DNA of 64,000 nt from Pseudomonas laurylsulfatiphila. Lineage in GTDB: Bacteria > Pseudomonadota > Gammaproteobacteria > Pseudomonadales > Pseudomonadaceae. The DNA is taken from positions 1-64,000 of the forward strand of contig NZ_NIRS01000005.1 of NCBI RefSeq assembly GCF_002934665.1. Direction: 5' to 3'. The notes beneath the pieces were generated by a model that was not told the DNA's origin, did no database searches, and was given only the letters and a program-made list of their open reading frames with translations. A program made the translations under genes and the position numbers. Positions 15,930 through 24,596 of this stretch are shown here, piece after piece. Numbering within the stretch: the first letter of the stretch is position 1; each line of letters opens with the position of its first letter.

Positions 15930-16975
15930 CCTTCATTCTCCACTTTGAATACCGCGGTAAATGCACCCAATTCCTCTAGCTTTTCTCGAGCGAGGCCGGT
16001 GTGCAGCGCATCGTGCGCAAGTGCAACTCCCTCCTTCAAACTGCTGGCATGGTCGGCCGCATACAGGGCGGCACCGGCATTGAGCATGATCATTTCGGCC
16101 GCTTTCTGACCGTTTTCGGTCTTGCGCTTGCCCAAGGCATCGCGAATCAGCTCCAGGGACGCCGCCGGGCTTTCCACGGCCAGACCATGCAGGCTCTGGC
16201 TCTTCATGCCCAGGTCTTCCGGTTCGACCCAATACTCGGTGATCTGGCCATCCTTCAGCTCAGCGACAAACGTCGGTGCGGCCAGGCTGAATTCATCCAG
16301 GCCATCCTTCGAATGCACCACCAGCACATGCTTGCTGCCCAGACGCTGCAACACTTCCGCCAACGGCCGGCACAAGGCCTGGGTGAATACGCCTACCACC
16401 TGATGCTTCACACCGGCCGGATTCGTAAGCGGGCCGAGCATGTTGAACAAAGTGCGCAAGCCCAGTTCTCGACGCGGGCTGGCGGCGTATTTCATCGCAG
16501 AGTGATGAGTCTGGGCAAACATGAAACCAATACCAACGTTGTCAATGCAGCGCGCCACTTGCACCGGCGTCAGGTTCAGGTAGATGCCGGCCGCCTCCAG
16601 CAGATCGGCGCTACCGCTCTTGCCCGAGACTGCACGGTTGCCATGCTTGGCCACGGTGCAGCCAGCAGCGGCAACCACGAAAGCGGAAGCGGTCGACACG
16701 TTGAAGATATTGGCGCCGTCGCCGCCAGTACCCACCACATCGACTACACCGTCGAGGGTCTTGAGTTCGACCTTGTCCGCCAGTTCGCGCATCACCGACA
16801 CCGCGCCGACGATTTCGTCGATGCTTTCGCTCTTCATGCGCATGGCCATCATGAACGCACCAATCTGTGCGTCCGTGCATTGACCGGTCATGATTTCGCG
16901 CATCACATCGCGCATTTCATCGGTGCTGAGGTCGAGGTGATCGACGACACGGCTCAGGGCTGTCTTGATATTCAT
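15926..16975 (-). CDS. trpD: Anthranilate phosphoribosyltransferase
   Basis: Transfers phosphoribosyl from PRPP to anthranilate. The 349-residue protein carries the PRPP-binding GTGGDGANIFNVST motif, KHGNRAVSGKSGSAD and the R/K-rich anthranilate site near TLFNMLGPLTNP. Length is normal and it is not fused to TrpG. It lies 9 bp after trpG and overlaps trpC by 4 bp. Confidence 0.98.
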   Translation of the reverse strand: MNIKTALSRVVDHLDLSTDEMRDVMREIMTGQCTDAQIGAFMMAMRMKSESIDEIVGAVSVMRELADKVELKTLDGVVDVVGTGGDGANIFNVSTASAFVVAAAGCTVAKHGNRAVSGKSGSADLLEAAGIYLNLTPVQVARCIDNVGIGFMFAQTHHSAMKYAASPRRELGLRTLFNMLGPLTNPAGVKHQVVGVFTQALCRPLAEVLQRLGSKHVLVVHSKDGLDEFSLAAPTFVAELKDGQITEYWVEPEDLGMKSQSLHGLAVESPAASLELIRDALGKRKTENGQKAAEMIMLNAGAALYAADHASSLKEGVALAHDALHTGLAREKLEELGAFTAVFKVENEG

Positions 16976-16984
16976 GATGAGTCC

Positions 16985-17578
16985 TTAGCGTGTGCCGCCG
17001 GTTTGTTTGAGGAAGTTGGCGAACAGTTCGTGGCCCTGCTCGGTGAGGATCGACTCAGGGTGGAACTGCACGCCCTCGATGTTCAGGGTCTTGTGGCGCA
17101 GGCCCATGATCTCGTCGACCGAGCCGTCTTCAAGCTGGGTCCAGGCCGTCAGCTCCAGGCAATCGGGCAGGGTTTCGCGCTTGACGATCAATGAATGATA
17201 GCGGGTCACCGTCAGTGGACGATTCAGGCCTGCGAATACACCCTTGTCCTCGTGAAATACCGGGCTAGTCTTACCGTGCATCACTTGACGGGCGCGCACC
17301 ACATCGCCGCCAAAGGCCTGGCCGATGGATTGGTGACCCAGGCAGACGCCAAGAATCGGCAGTTTGCCGGCGAAATGCTTGATCGCTTCAATCGAGATGC
17401 CGGCTTCGGTCGGGGTGCAAGGACCGGGGGACACAACGATGCGCTCAGGATTGAGGGCTTCGATTTCAGCGATGGTCAGTTCATCGTTGCGCACGACTTT
17501 GACCTGGGAGCCGAGCTCGCCCAGGTACTGCACAACGTTGTAGGTAAAGGAGTCGTAGTTATCGATCATCAGCAACAT
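16985..17578 (-). CDS. trpG: Anthranilate synthase component II (glutamine amidotransferase)
   Basis: Supplies ammonia from glutamine to TrpE. The 197-residue class I amidotransferase shows the oxyanion loop SPGPCTP, the nucleophile cysteine in GVCLGHQSI and the HPES catalytic histidine/glutamate near the C terminus. It heads trpGDC; its partner trpE is about 2.5 kb away, across the estA gene. A weak promoter candidate lies at 17629-17658. Confidence 0.97.
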   Translation of the reverse strand: MLLMIDNYDSFTYNVVQYLGELGSQVKVVRNDELTIAEIEALNPERIVVSPGPCTPTEAGISIEAIKHFAGKLPILGVCLGHQSIGQAFGGDVVRARQVMHGKTSPVFHEDKGVFAGLNRPLTVTRYHSLIVKRETLPDCLELTAWTQLEDGSVDEIMGLRHKTLNIEGVQFHPESILTEQGHELFANFLKQTGGTR

Positions 17579-17628
17579 GGCGTTAAGAACCTCTTGAATT
17601 CACTGACTTTAAAGATGGCCTTCGAATG

Positions 17629-17658
17629 ATTGTCCCGCAGAGCGCTGCGCTTTGTCAG
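17629..17658 (-). promoter_or_regulatory. Candidate trpG promoter
   Basis: On the minus strand CTGACA (17653-17658) and GACAAT (17629-17634) are 18 bp apart, about 50 bp upstream of the trpG start. No leader peptide or attenuator was found in the 408 bp between trpG and estA. Confidence 0.35.
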
Positions 17659-17737
17659 GTGCTGGAGTAGCGCCAGCAAAGCGGCATTTCAAACAGGTAA
17701 AGAAGGCGAAGCGGTACAGGTCCGGCGAAGCCGGCAA

Positions 17738-17805
17738 AAGAATTCAGGCGCGCCAACGCCAGCGGGCGTGTGCCTTGATGACTTGATCCAGGAGTTTACT
17801 GATGA
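17738..17805 (-). pseudogene. Second copy of the 3' end of gph, upstream of trpG
   Basis: From 17744 the first 23 or so bases are identical to the 3' end of gph (21619 onward) and similarity continues for about 40 more. In the same frame both encode a tail ending VIKAxARWRWRA. Here it ends a 71-codon frame (17744-17959, GTG start) with no clear ribosome site. I read it as a relic of a duplication of sequence before trpE; a small gene is not excluded. The rest of the 17579-17986 gap shows nothing further that I can name. Confidence 0.5.
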
Positions 17806-17986
17806 TCAACACGGGGAAGGTCTCGTTCGTACGTCCCGGCACAGTATCGTAGCTGGGCAGAGCGTGCAATATCGCCGGGGGTACTGCCCGCGAAACTATC
17901 AAAGGCTTCGCGACAGATGGCAAAAGGCCGAAAGTTTTTGGTACTGTCGTTTCGTTCACTACAACAATAAATAAACGGACTTGCTC

Positions 17987-19897
17987 ATGATCAAACAGTC
18001 GTTGTTTGTACCGCTCGCAGGATGCTTGCTCGCGATGGCATGCGCCCAGGCGAACGCCGCACCCAATCCTTATACAAATTTCGTGGTCTTCGGGGACAGC
18101 CTCAACGACGCCGGGACCTTTGCCGACACCGGCGGGCCTGCCGGGGCGACGCAGCGCTTTACCAACCGGACCGGACCGGTATATCTGGATGGCAGCGGCG
18201 AAGTCCGCTCGCTCAACTCCACGCAGATACTGGGTGGGAAACTGGGTTTCTCGGCGGACCAGACCGCATCATCCAATTCGGCCGTGCGCGCCAGCAACGG
18301 CCAGCCCGATGGCAACAACTGGGCCGTCGGCGGTTACCGCACGGATCAGATCCTGGATTCGATCACCAGCGTTTCCGCCACCGGCGAACGTACCCGCGCC
18401 GGCTACCTGCCGTCGAACAACTTCCGTGCCGACCCGAACGCACTGTATTACCTGTCGGGTGGTGGTAACGACTTCCTGCAAGGTCGCGTCACCAGTCTGC
18501 CCCAGGCCAGTGCTGCAGCCGATCGACTGGCCGACAGCGTGCAGACACTGCAAACCGCCGGCGCCAAATACGTCATGGTCTGGTTGCTGCCCGATATCGG
18601 CTTCACCCCGGCGTTCAACGGCACCCCGCTGCAAGCGTTCACGTCCCAACTCAGCGCCCAGTTCAATAACGAACTGGTAAGCCGACTGCAGAACATCAAT
18701 GCCGAAGTCATCCCGCTCAACATTCCAGTACTGCTCAAAGAGACGTTCGCCAACCCGGCGCAGTTTGGCCTGGCCACCGATCAGAACCTCATCGCCACCT
18801 GCTTCAGCGGCAACGGGTGTACCGAGAATGCCCGTTTCGGCATCAACAGCGCCACGCCTGACCCGACCAAGCTGATCTTCAACGACTCCGTGCACCCCAC
18901 AGAGACCGGGCAGCGTCTGATTTCCGACTACGCGTACTCCCTGCTGGCAGCACCGTGGGAGCTGACGTTACTGCCGGAAATGGCCCAAGGCACCCTGCGC
19001 GCGCATCAGGATGAATTGCGCAACCAGTGGCTGGCAGATTGGCAAAACTGGCAGGGCGTCGGCCAATGGCGAGCCATTGTTTCTGGCGGCGGACAGCATC
19101 AGGACTTTGACAGTCAGGACAGCGCGGTCAGTGCCGACGGCAACGGAGCCAACCTGAACATCGGTGGCAGCTACCGCATCGATGATGCCTGGCGCGTCGG
19201 CCTGGCGGCTGGTTTCTACAACCAGAAACTCGAAGCCGGCAGCAACGACTCCGACTACAAGCTGAACGCTTACCTGGGCACGGCATTCGCCCAATACCAG
19301 CAAAACCGTGTCTGGGCTGACGTGGCGCTGACGGCCGGCCATCTGGATTACGACAGCCTCAAGCGCAAGTTCCAGTTGGGTGTTAACGAACGCAGTGAAA
19401 AAGGCGACACCAGCGGCTACATCGAAGCCTTCAGTGCTCGCCTGGGTTACGACATTGCACAACAAGCCAGTAGCCCCTGGCACGTGTCGCCGTTTATCAG
19501 CGCTGATTTCTCCAAGGCGAAAGTCGATGGCTACTCGGAAGACGGCAACGACTCCACGGCGCTGACCTTTGCCGATCAGGAAGTGATTTCCCGACGCCTG
19601 GGTGCTGGCCTGCAGGGCAAATACCAGATCACCCCGCAAACCCAGGTGTTCGGTGAGGCGGCAATCGAGCGTGAGTACAACGACGATACCCAGGACGTGG
19701 GCATCAACCTCAACAGCTTGCCGAACAACCAGTTCACGCTGGAAGGCTACACCCCGCAAAGCCACTTGCAGCGAGTGAACCTGGGGGTGAGTCACAACCT
19801 CACCCGCGACCTGGCATTGCGCGCCAGCTATAACATTCGCAGGGACGACGACTTCACCCAACAGGGCATCAACGTAGGTGTTGCTCTGGACTTCTGA
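17987..19897 (+). CDS. estA: GDSL-family autotransporter esterase
   Basis: Outer-membrane lipase/esterase whose catalytic domain is displayed on the cell surface. The 636-residue protein has a signal peptide (cleavage near ANA-AP, residue 25), the GDSL block with nucleophile S38 in FGDSLNDAG, GGNDF (block III), the catalytic pair D300/H303 in DSVHPTETG, and a C-terminal beta-barrel from about 350 ending in LDF. P. aeruginosa EstA is of similar length and affects rhamnolipid and motility. It sits between trpE and trpG, where P. aeruginosa has its pyocin cluster. The start is ATG 17987; an upstream TTG is less likely. Confidence 0.93.
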   Translation: MIKQSLFVPLAGCLLAMACAQANAAPNPYTNFVVFGDSLNDAGTFADTGGPAGATQRFTNRTGPVYLDGSGEVRSLNSTQILGGKLGFSADQTASSNSAVRASNGQPDGNNWAVGGYRTDQILDSITSVSATGERTRAGYLPSNNFRADPNALYYLSGGGNDFLQGRVTSLPQASAAADRLADSVQTLQTAGAKYVMVWLLPDIGFTPAFNGTPLQAFTSQLSAQFNNELVSRLQNINAEVIPLNIPVLLKETFANPAQFGLATDQNLIATCFSGNGCTENARFGINSATPDPTKLIFNDSVHPTETGQRLISDYAYSLLAAPWELTLLPEMAQGTLRAHQDELRNQWLADWQNWQGVGQWRAIVSGGGQHQDFDSQDSAVSADGNGANLNIGGSYRIDDAWRVGLAAGFYNQKLEAGSNDSDYKLNAYLGTAFAQYQQNRVWADVALTAGHLDYDSLKRKFQLGVNERSEKGDTSGYIEAFSARLGYDIAQQASSPWHVSPFISADFSKAKVDGYSEDGNDSTALTFADQEVISRRLGAGLQGKYQITPQTQVFGEAAIEREYNDDTQDVGINLNSLPNNQFTLEGYTPQSHLQRVNLGVSHNLTRDLALRASYNIRRDDDFTQQGINVGVALDF

Positions 19898-19904
19898 TGT
19901 ACAG

Positions 19905-19951
19905 GCAATAAAAAACGCGGCGCCCTCACAGGCGCCGCGTTTTTTTATTGC
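19905..19951 (+). terminator. Terminator of estA
   Basis: GCAATAAAAAACGCGGCGCC pairs with its full complement ending TTTTTTTATTGC. It begins eight bases past the estA stop codon and has a long T tract. It is symmetric enough to act on both strands. Confidence 0.95.
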
Positions 19952-19961
19952 TGGTGTACCC

Positions 19962-20054
19962 CCTGTAGGAGCGAGCTTGCTCGCGATTGCGGTGGGTCAG
20001 ACAACATCAATGTGGCAGTGCTGACCCCATCGCGAGCAAGCTCGCTCCTACAGG
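19962..20054. repeat. REP pair (REPIN)
   Basis: CCTGTAGGAGCGAGCTTGCT (19962-19981, continuing TCGCGAT) is matched by an exact inverted copy ending CTCGCTCCTACAGG at 20054. The pair lies between the ends of estA and trpE, with about 40 bp between arms. Confidence 0.92.
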
Positions 20055-20067
20055 TTTTTGCGTGAAT

Positions 20068-21549
20068 TCAGGTGTTCGGGGTTTGTTCGGCCAAGGCAAC
20101 GGCGCGGAACATTGCGCGGCGCTTGTTCAGGGTTTCTTCCCATTCCAATGCCGGCACCGAGTCGGCGACGATGCCGCCACCGGCCTGCACGTGCAGTTCG
20201 CCGTTCTTGATCACCGCCGTGCGGATCGCAATCGCGGTGTCCATGTTGCCGTTCCAGGCGAAGTAACCGACCGCACCGCCGTAGACGCCACGCTTGACCG
20301 GCTCCAGTTCGTCGATGATTTCCATCGCGCGAATCTTCGGTGCGCCAGACAAGGTGCCCGCCGGCAGAATCGCCCGCAGCGCATCCATTGCCGTCAGCCC
20401 GGCCTTTAGTTGCCCGGTAACGTTGGACACGATGTGCATCACGTTGGAATAACGCTCGATGACCATTTTCTCGGTGAGCTTCACCGAGCCGATTTCCGAT
20501 ACGCGACCAGTGTCGTTGCGACCGAGGTCGATCAGCATCAAGTGTTCGGCGATTTCCTTGTCGTCCGACAGCAGGTCTTTTTCCAGCGCCAGGTCAGCTT
20601 CTTCATTGGCTCCGCGTGGGCGGGTGCCGGCAATCGGGCGTACGGTAATCAGGTTGTCTTCGACCCGCACCAGCACTTCCGGCGAACTGCCGACGACGTG
20701 GAAGTCGCCAAAGTTGAAGAAGTACATGTAAGGCGTCGGGTTGAAGCAGCGCAGCGCGCGGTACAGATCGATCGGCGCGGCCTTGAAGTCGATCGACATG
20801 CGCTGGGACGGCACGACCTGCATGCAGTCACCGGCCAGGATGTATTCCTTGATGGTATCGACCGCTTTTTCGTAATCGTCCTGGGTGAAGCTAGAGCGGA
20901 ACACCGGGTCAGCCGATTGTTGCTGGCTGAAGTCCAGGCCACGGCGCGGGGTGATCGGCTGGCGCAGTTTTTCCAGCAGCTCTTCCAGGCGCGCGCGGCC
21001 TTGCTCGAAGGCATCTTCCTGCGCCGGGTCGGCCAACACGATGGCGTGCATCTTGCCGGCCAGGTTGTCGAACACCACGACGGCGTCGGAGACCATCAGC
21101 AGAATGTCCGGCACGCCCAGCGGATCCGGGTTCGGGCATTTGCCCAGACGCTTCTCCACGTAACGCACGCAGTCATAACCGAAGTAGCCCACCAGGCCGC
21201 CGTTGAAACGCGGCAGGCCGGCGATGGTCGGCACGTTGTAGCGGGCCTTGAAGGTTTCAACGAAGGCCAGTGGGTCTTCCACATCGTGACTTTCGATCTC
21301 GACGCCGTCGACGGTCACGCTGACGTGATGGTCGTGAACCCGCAACACGGTGCGGCACGGCAGGCCGATGATCGAGTAACGGCCCCACTTCTCGCCGCCC
21401 TGTACGGACTCCAGCAAGTAGGAATTGGGCTCGTCGGCCAGCTTCAGGTAGATCGACAGCGGCGTGTCGAAGTCGGCCAGGGTTTCGCAGGCAAGCGGAA
21501 TGCGGTTGTAGCCGGCAGCGGCCAAACGCAGGAATTCTTCGCGGATCAT
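20068..21549 (-). CDS. trpE: Anthranilate synthase component I
   Basis: Converts chorismate to anthranilate with TrpG. The 493-residue protein has the N-terminal tryptophan-feedback segment (LLESVQGGEKWGRYSIIG) and the chorismate-binding domain with RPIAGTRPRG, DLGRNDTGRVS, LPAGTLSGAPKIRAMEII and GGGIVADS. It lies 69 bp downstream of gph in what looks like an rpe-gph-trpE operon, the order known in P. aeruginosa. A REPIN separates it from estA. Confidence 0.98.
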   Translation of the reverse strand: MIREEFLRLAAAGYNRIPLACETLADFDTPLSIYLKLADEPNSYLLESVQGGEKWGRYSIIGLPCRTVLRVHDHHVSVTVDGVEIESHDVEDPLAFVETFKARYNVPTIAGLPRFNGGLVGYFGYDCVRYVEKRLGKCPNPDPLGVPDILLMVSDAVVVFDNLAGKMHAIVLADPAQEDAFEQGRARLEELLEKLRQPITPRRGLDFSQQQSADPVFRSSFTQDDYEKAVDTIKEYILAGDCMQVVPSQRMSIDFKAAPIDLYRALRCFNPTPYMYFFNFGDFHVVGSSPEVLVRVEDNLITVRPIAGTRPRGANEEADLALEKDLLSDDKEIAEHLMLIDLGRNDTGRVSEIGSVKLTEKMVIERYSNVMHIVSNVTGQLKAGLTAMDALRAILPAGTLSGAPKIRAMEIIDELEPVKRGVYGGAVGYFAWNGNMDTAIAIRTAVIKNGELHVQAGGGIVADSVPALEWEETLNKRRAMFRAVALAEQTPNT

Positions 21550-21618
21550 GAGGTGCCTCGTGGCTTGAGGGTCGAACGGTCAGGTATGCAAACGCGCCGG
21601 AAACCGGCCAGGATCAAG

Positions 21619-22437
21619 TCAGGCGCGCCAACGCCAGCGGGCCAGGGCCTTGATGACTTTCATCCAGAGTTTGCGAGTGACCACCACGATGGCGTTTCCA
21701 GAAGGGGGTTTGACAGCGTCGGCCAACGTTATCTCAGCGGCCGGATCCAGGCAACCGGGAATTAGTTTGCGCAGGTCGTCGATCACCAGCGCCGGCGATT
21801 CTTCGGCGATCGGCCGCCCGTGGTTATAGCCGTAGCTCAGGGCCACACACTTGACCCCCGCCGCTTTCGCCGCCAGCACATCGCTGCGTGAATCGCCGAC
21901 GAACAACGACTGCGAAGCCGGAATGTTGGCCATTTTCATCACGAAAAACAGCGCGGCCGGATCGGGTTTTTTCTGTGGCAGGGTGTCGCCGCCGATGATC
22001 CAGCGGAAATAACGGCCGATCTTCATCTGATCCAGCAGCGGCGCGACGAAACGCTCCGGCTTGTTGGTGATCAGCGCCATCTCGATACCCTGCTTTTGCA
22101 GCCATTTGAGGGTATCGCGCACGCCGGGGTAAACCACCGTCAGCTCATGGCTCTCGCTATAGGCCTGCATGAAATACTCCAGCGCCCGTTCGGCCTCGGC
22201 GTTATCGACCGCCGAATGATCGATACCACCGGCCAGCGCACGACGCACCAGTATCGGCGCGCCATTGCCGACCCATTCGCGCACTGCTTCCAGGCCGGCA
22301 GGTTGGCGACCGAGATTGAGCAGCATCTTGTCCACAGCCACTGCCAGGTCCGGGACCGAATCGATCAACGTGCCGTCCAGATCGAACATCACCAGCCGTG
22401 GCAATTGCCCCGGGAACAGCTGCTCAAAGCCACTCAT
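21619..22437 (-). CDS. gph: Phosphoglycolate phosphatase
   Basis: HAD-superfamily phosphatase, 272 residues, with the DxDGT nucleophile motif FDLDGTLIDS, the ITNKPE motif and GDSRSDVLAAKAAG. It removes 2-phosphoglycolate formed during DNA repair or oxidative chemistry. The C-terminal 40 or so residues, ending KLWMKVIKALARWRWRA, extend past the usual end of the fold, and a second copy of their coding DNA lies upstream of trpG. The start overlaps the rpe stop by 4 bp. A MupP-type activity seems less likely given the rpe-gph-trpE context. Confidence 0.93.
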   Translation of the reverse strand: MSGFEQLFPGQLPRLVMFDLDGTLIDSVPDLAVAVDKMLLNLGRQPAGLEAVREWVGNGAPILVRRALAGGIDHSAVDNAEAERALEYFMQAYSESHELTVVYPGVRDTLKWLQKQGIEMALITNKPERFVAPLLDQMKIGRYFRWIIGGDTLPQKKPDPAALFFVMKMANIPASQSLFVGDSRSDVLAAKAAGVKCVALSYGYNHGRPIAEESPALVIDDLRKLIPGCLDPAAEITLADAVKPPSGNAIVVVTRKLWMKVIKALARWRWRA

Positions 22438-23108
22438 GGACGAGCCAGCGCCAGTTCGGAGCGCATCTTGTCGATGACTTCCTGATAGTTCGGCGCATTG
22501 AAGATGGCCGAGCCGGCGACGAAGGTGTCAGCACCGGCCGCAGCGATTTCGCGAATGTTGTTGACGTTCACGCCGCCGTCGATTTCCAGGCGAATGTCAC
22601 GGCCCGAAGCATCGATCAAGGCCCGCGCTTCACGCAGTTTGTCGAGGGTGCCGGGGATGAACTTCTGCCCGCCGAAGCCCGGGTTGACGCTCATCAGCAG
22701 GATCATGTCGACCTTGTCCATCACGTACTTGAGCACGTCCAGCGGGGTAGCCGGGTTGAACACCAGGCCCGACTTGCAGCCGCCTTCGCGGATCAGTTGC
22801 AGGGAGCGGTCGACGTGCTGGGTGGCTTCCGGGTGGAAGGTGATGTAGGTCGCACCGGCTTCGATGAAATCGCCGACGATGCGGTCCACCGGGCTGACCA
22901 TCAGGTGCGCGTCGATCGGCGCGGTCACACCGTACTTGCGCAGTGCCGAGCAGACCATCGGGCCGATGGTCAGGTTCGGTACGTAGTGGTTGTCCATGAC
23001 ATCGAAGTGCACGAAGTCGGCGCCGGCGGCCAGGACGTTGTCCACTTCTTCACCCAGGCGGGCGAAGTCGGCGGAGAGAATCGACGGAGCAATTACGAAG
23101 GGCTGCAT
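22434..23108 (-). CDS. rpe: Ribulose-phosphate 3-epimerase
   Basis: Interconverts ribulose-5-phosphate and xylulose-5-phosphate. The 224-residue TIM barrel begins MQPFVIAPSILSADFARLGEE and has HFDVMDNHYVPNLTIGP, MSVNPGFGGQKF and EIDGGVN. The start at 23108 is chosen over 23174, whose extra 22 residues are not conserved. It is the first gene of rpe-gph-trpE, coupled to gph by a 4-bp overlap. Confidence 0.97.
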   Translation of the reverse strand: MQPFVIAPSILSADFARLGEEVDNVLAAGADFVHFDVMDNHYVPNLTIGPMVCSALRKYGVTAPIDAHLMVSPVDRIVGDFIEAGATYITFHPEATQHVDRSLQLIREGGCKSGLVFNPATPLDVLKYVMDKVDMILLMSVNPGFGGQKFIPGTLDKLREARALIDASGRDIRLEIDGGVNVNNIREIAAAGADTFVAGSAIFNAPNYQEVIDKMRSELALARP

Positions 23109-23223
23109 GACGCACCTTTTCTGAGCAGAATCACGATGGCGCGCATTGTATACCTCATGCTTTGACGCGCGCACCGTGAGCGCGATGATTGGACCCTGCC
23201 ATCATCCATCAACGGCAGAGTCT

Positions 23224-24372
23224 CTAGTACGCCGCTCGATAGATCTTCTCGATATCGACGGCACTCAACTTGCGCGGGTTATTGCGCATCAGGCGCTCGA
23301 TCCCCGCCGCTTCCACGGCCATGGACGCGATGGCCTCCTCGGGTACACCGAAACTGCGCAGGCCCTGGGGAATTTCCACGGCGGCACACAGCTCGGTCAT
23401 GGCTTGCACGGCTTTGTCTGCCGCTTCGTTGACACTCAGATGAGCGGTCTTCACGCCCATGGCCTCGGCGATATCCTGCATCCGTTCGATGCAGGCCATC
23501 TTGTTCCAGGTCATGACATAGGGCAGTAGCAAGGCATTACTCACACCATGGGCAATGTTGAAACGTCCGCCCAACGGATACGCCAGCGCATGCACTGCGC
23601 CAACCCCGGCATTGCCGAACGCCATGCCGGCCATCAGGCTGGCGGTGGCCATGTCTTCCCGGGCTTGCAGGTTCGCCGGGTTGGCGTAGGCCTTGGGCAA
23701 GGCCTTGGCGATCAACTTGATGGCGCCAATGGCCAGGGCATCGGTAATCGGCGAGGCATTGACCGACAGATAGGATTCGATGGCATGCACCAGCGCATCG
23801 ACGCCGCTGGCCGCCGTGACGCTGCGCGGACAGGTCAGGGTCATTTGCGGGCTGACCAGCGCCACGTCCGGCAACAGGTAGTCGCTGACGATGCCCTTTT
23901 TCAGTTGCGCGACCTTGTCGGAAAGGATGGCGACGTTGGTCACTTCCGAACCGGTGCCGGCCGTGGTCGGAATGGCGATCAGCGGCGGGCCTTTGCGCGG
24001 GACCTGATCGATACCGAACAGATCCTCCAGCGCACCGTGGTATCCGGCATAGGCCGCCACGCTCTTGGCAATGTCGATGGCACTGCCGCCGCCCAGGCCG
24101 ATCAGGCCGTCATGCCCGCCCTCGCGATACACCTGCATGCAATCTTCGACGATGGCGATTTCCGGGTCCGGCAGTACCCGGTCGAAAATCTCGTAGCTGC
24201 GTTCGCCCAACTGCGCCAGTGCCAGCTCTACCGTGCCGGACTTGACCAGGGCGGCATCGGTGACGATCAGCGGATTATCAATGTCCAGACGCGCCAGCTC
24301 GGCGGACAGCTGCTCGATGGCACCTGCGCCGGTGATCAGTTTGTGAGCGATCTTGAAAGAGGAAAGACTCAT
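23224..24372 (-). CDS. Iron-containing alcohol dehydrogenase
   Basis: Group III NAD-dependent alcohol dehydrogenase, 382 residues. Family signatures are GLGGGSAIDIAKS (NAD site), PTTAGTGSEVTN and the metal-binding histidines in HALAYPLGGRFNIAHGVSNA with D194-region and H-x-x-x-H spacing typical of YiaY/FucO enzymes. The substrate is unknown. It lies between agtD and rpe, on the same strand, where I recall no such gene in PAO1; a REPIN separates it from agtD. Its distance from the transporter makes a joint role in amino-acid catabolism only a guess. Confidence 0.88.
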   Translation of the reverse strand: MSLSSFKIAHKLITGAGAIEQLSAELARLDIDNPLIVTDAALVKSGTVELALAQLGERSYEIFDRVLPDPEIAIVEDCMQVYREGGHDGLIGLGGGSAIDIAKSVAAYAGYHGALEDLFGIDQVPRKGPPLIAIPTTAGTGSEVTNVAILSDKVAQLKKGIVSDYLLPDVALVSPQMTLTCPRSVTAASGVDALVHAIESYLSVNASPITDALAIGAIKLIAKALPKAYANPANLQAREDMATASLMAGMAFGNAGVGAVHALAYPLGGRFNIAHGVSNALLLPYVMTWNKMACIERMQDIAEAMGVKTAHLSVNEAADKAVQAMTELCAAVEIPQGLRSFGVPEEAIASMAVEAAGIERLMRNNPRKLSAVDIEKIYRAAY

Positions 24373-24477
24373 GTGCGCAGCCTCTTATAGGTAGGGGAGC
24401 TGGGCACAATAGTAGCTGGGGATTGGGGTTTGTCTGCCATTCGGGTCGTGAATGACCGAACGGTCTCTGGAGAACCC

Positions 24478-24580
24478 ATGTAGGAGCGAGCTTGCTCGCG
24501 ATGGACTTGAAAACGCCGCTGGGCGTCAGGCTTCCAGCGTTATCGTTGACGACCATTGCGAGCAGGCTCGCTCCTACAGG
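24478..24580. repeat. REP pair (REPIN)
   Basis: CATGTAGGAGCGAGCTTGCT (24478-24497, continuing CGCGATGG) and an inverted copy at 24552-24580 ending CTCGCTCCTACAGG lie between the alcohol dehydrogenase and agtD, with 47 bp between them. Confidence 0.9.
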
Positions 24581-24596
24581 TGATCGGGGCGTGGCT

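Noticed and set aside
17744..17959. 71-codon minus-strand frame as a real gene
   Set aside because: No ribosome site before its GTG; only its last 20 or so codons resemble anything (the gph tail), so it is listed as a relic.
21619..22437. gph as MurNAc-6-phosphate phosphatase MupP
   Set aside because: Operon with rpe and trpE matches PA0608; MupP in P. aeruginosa is a different locus.
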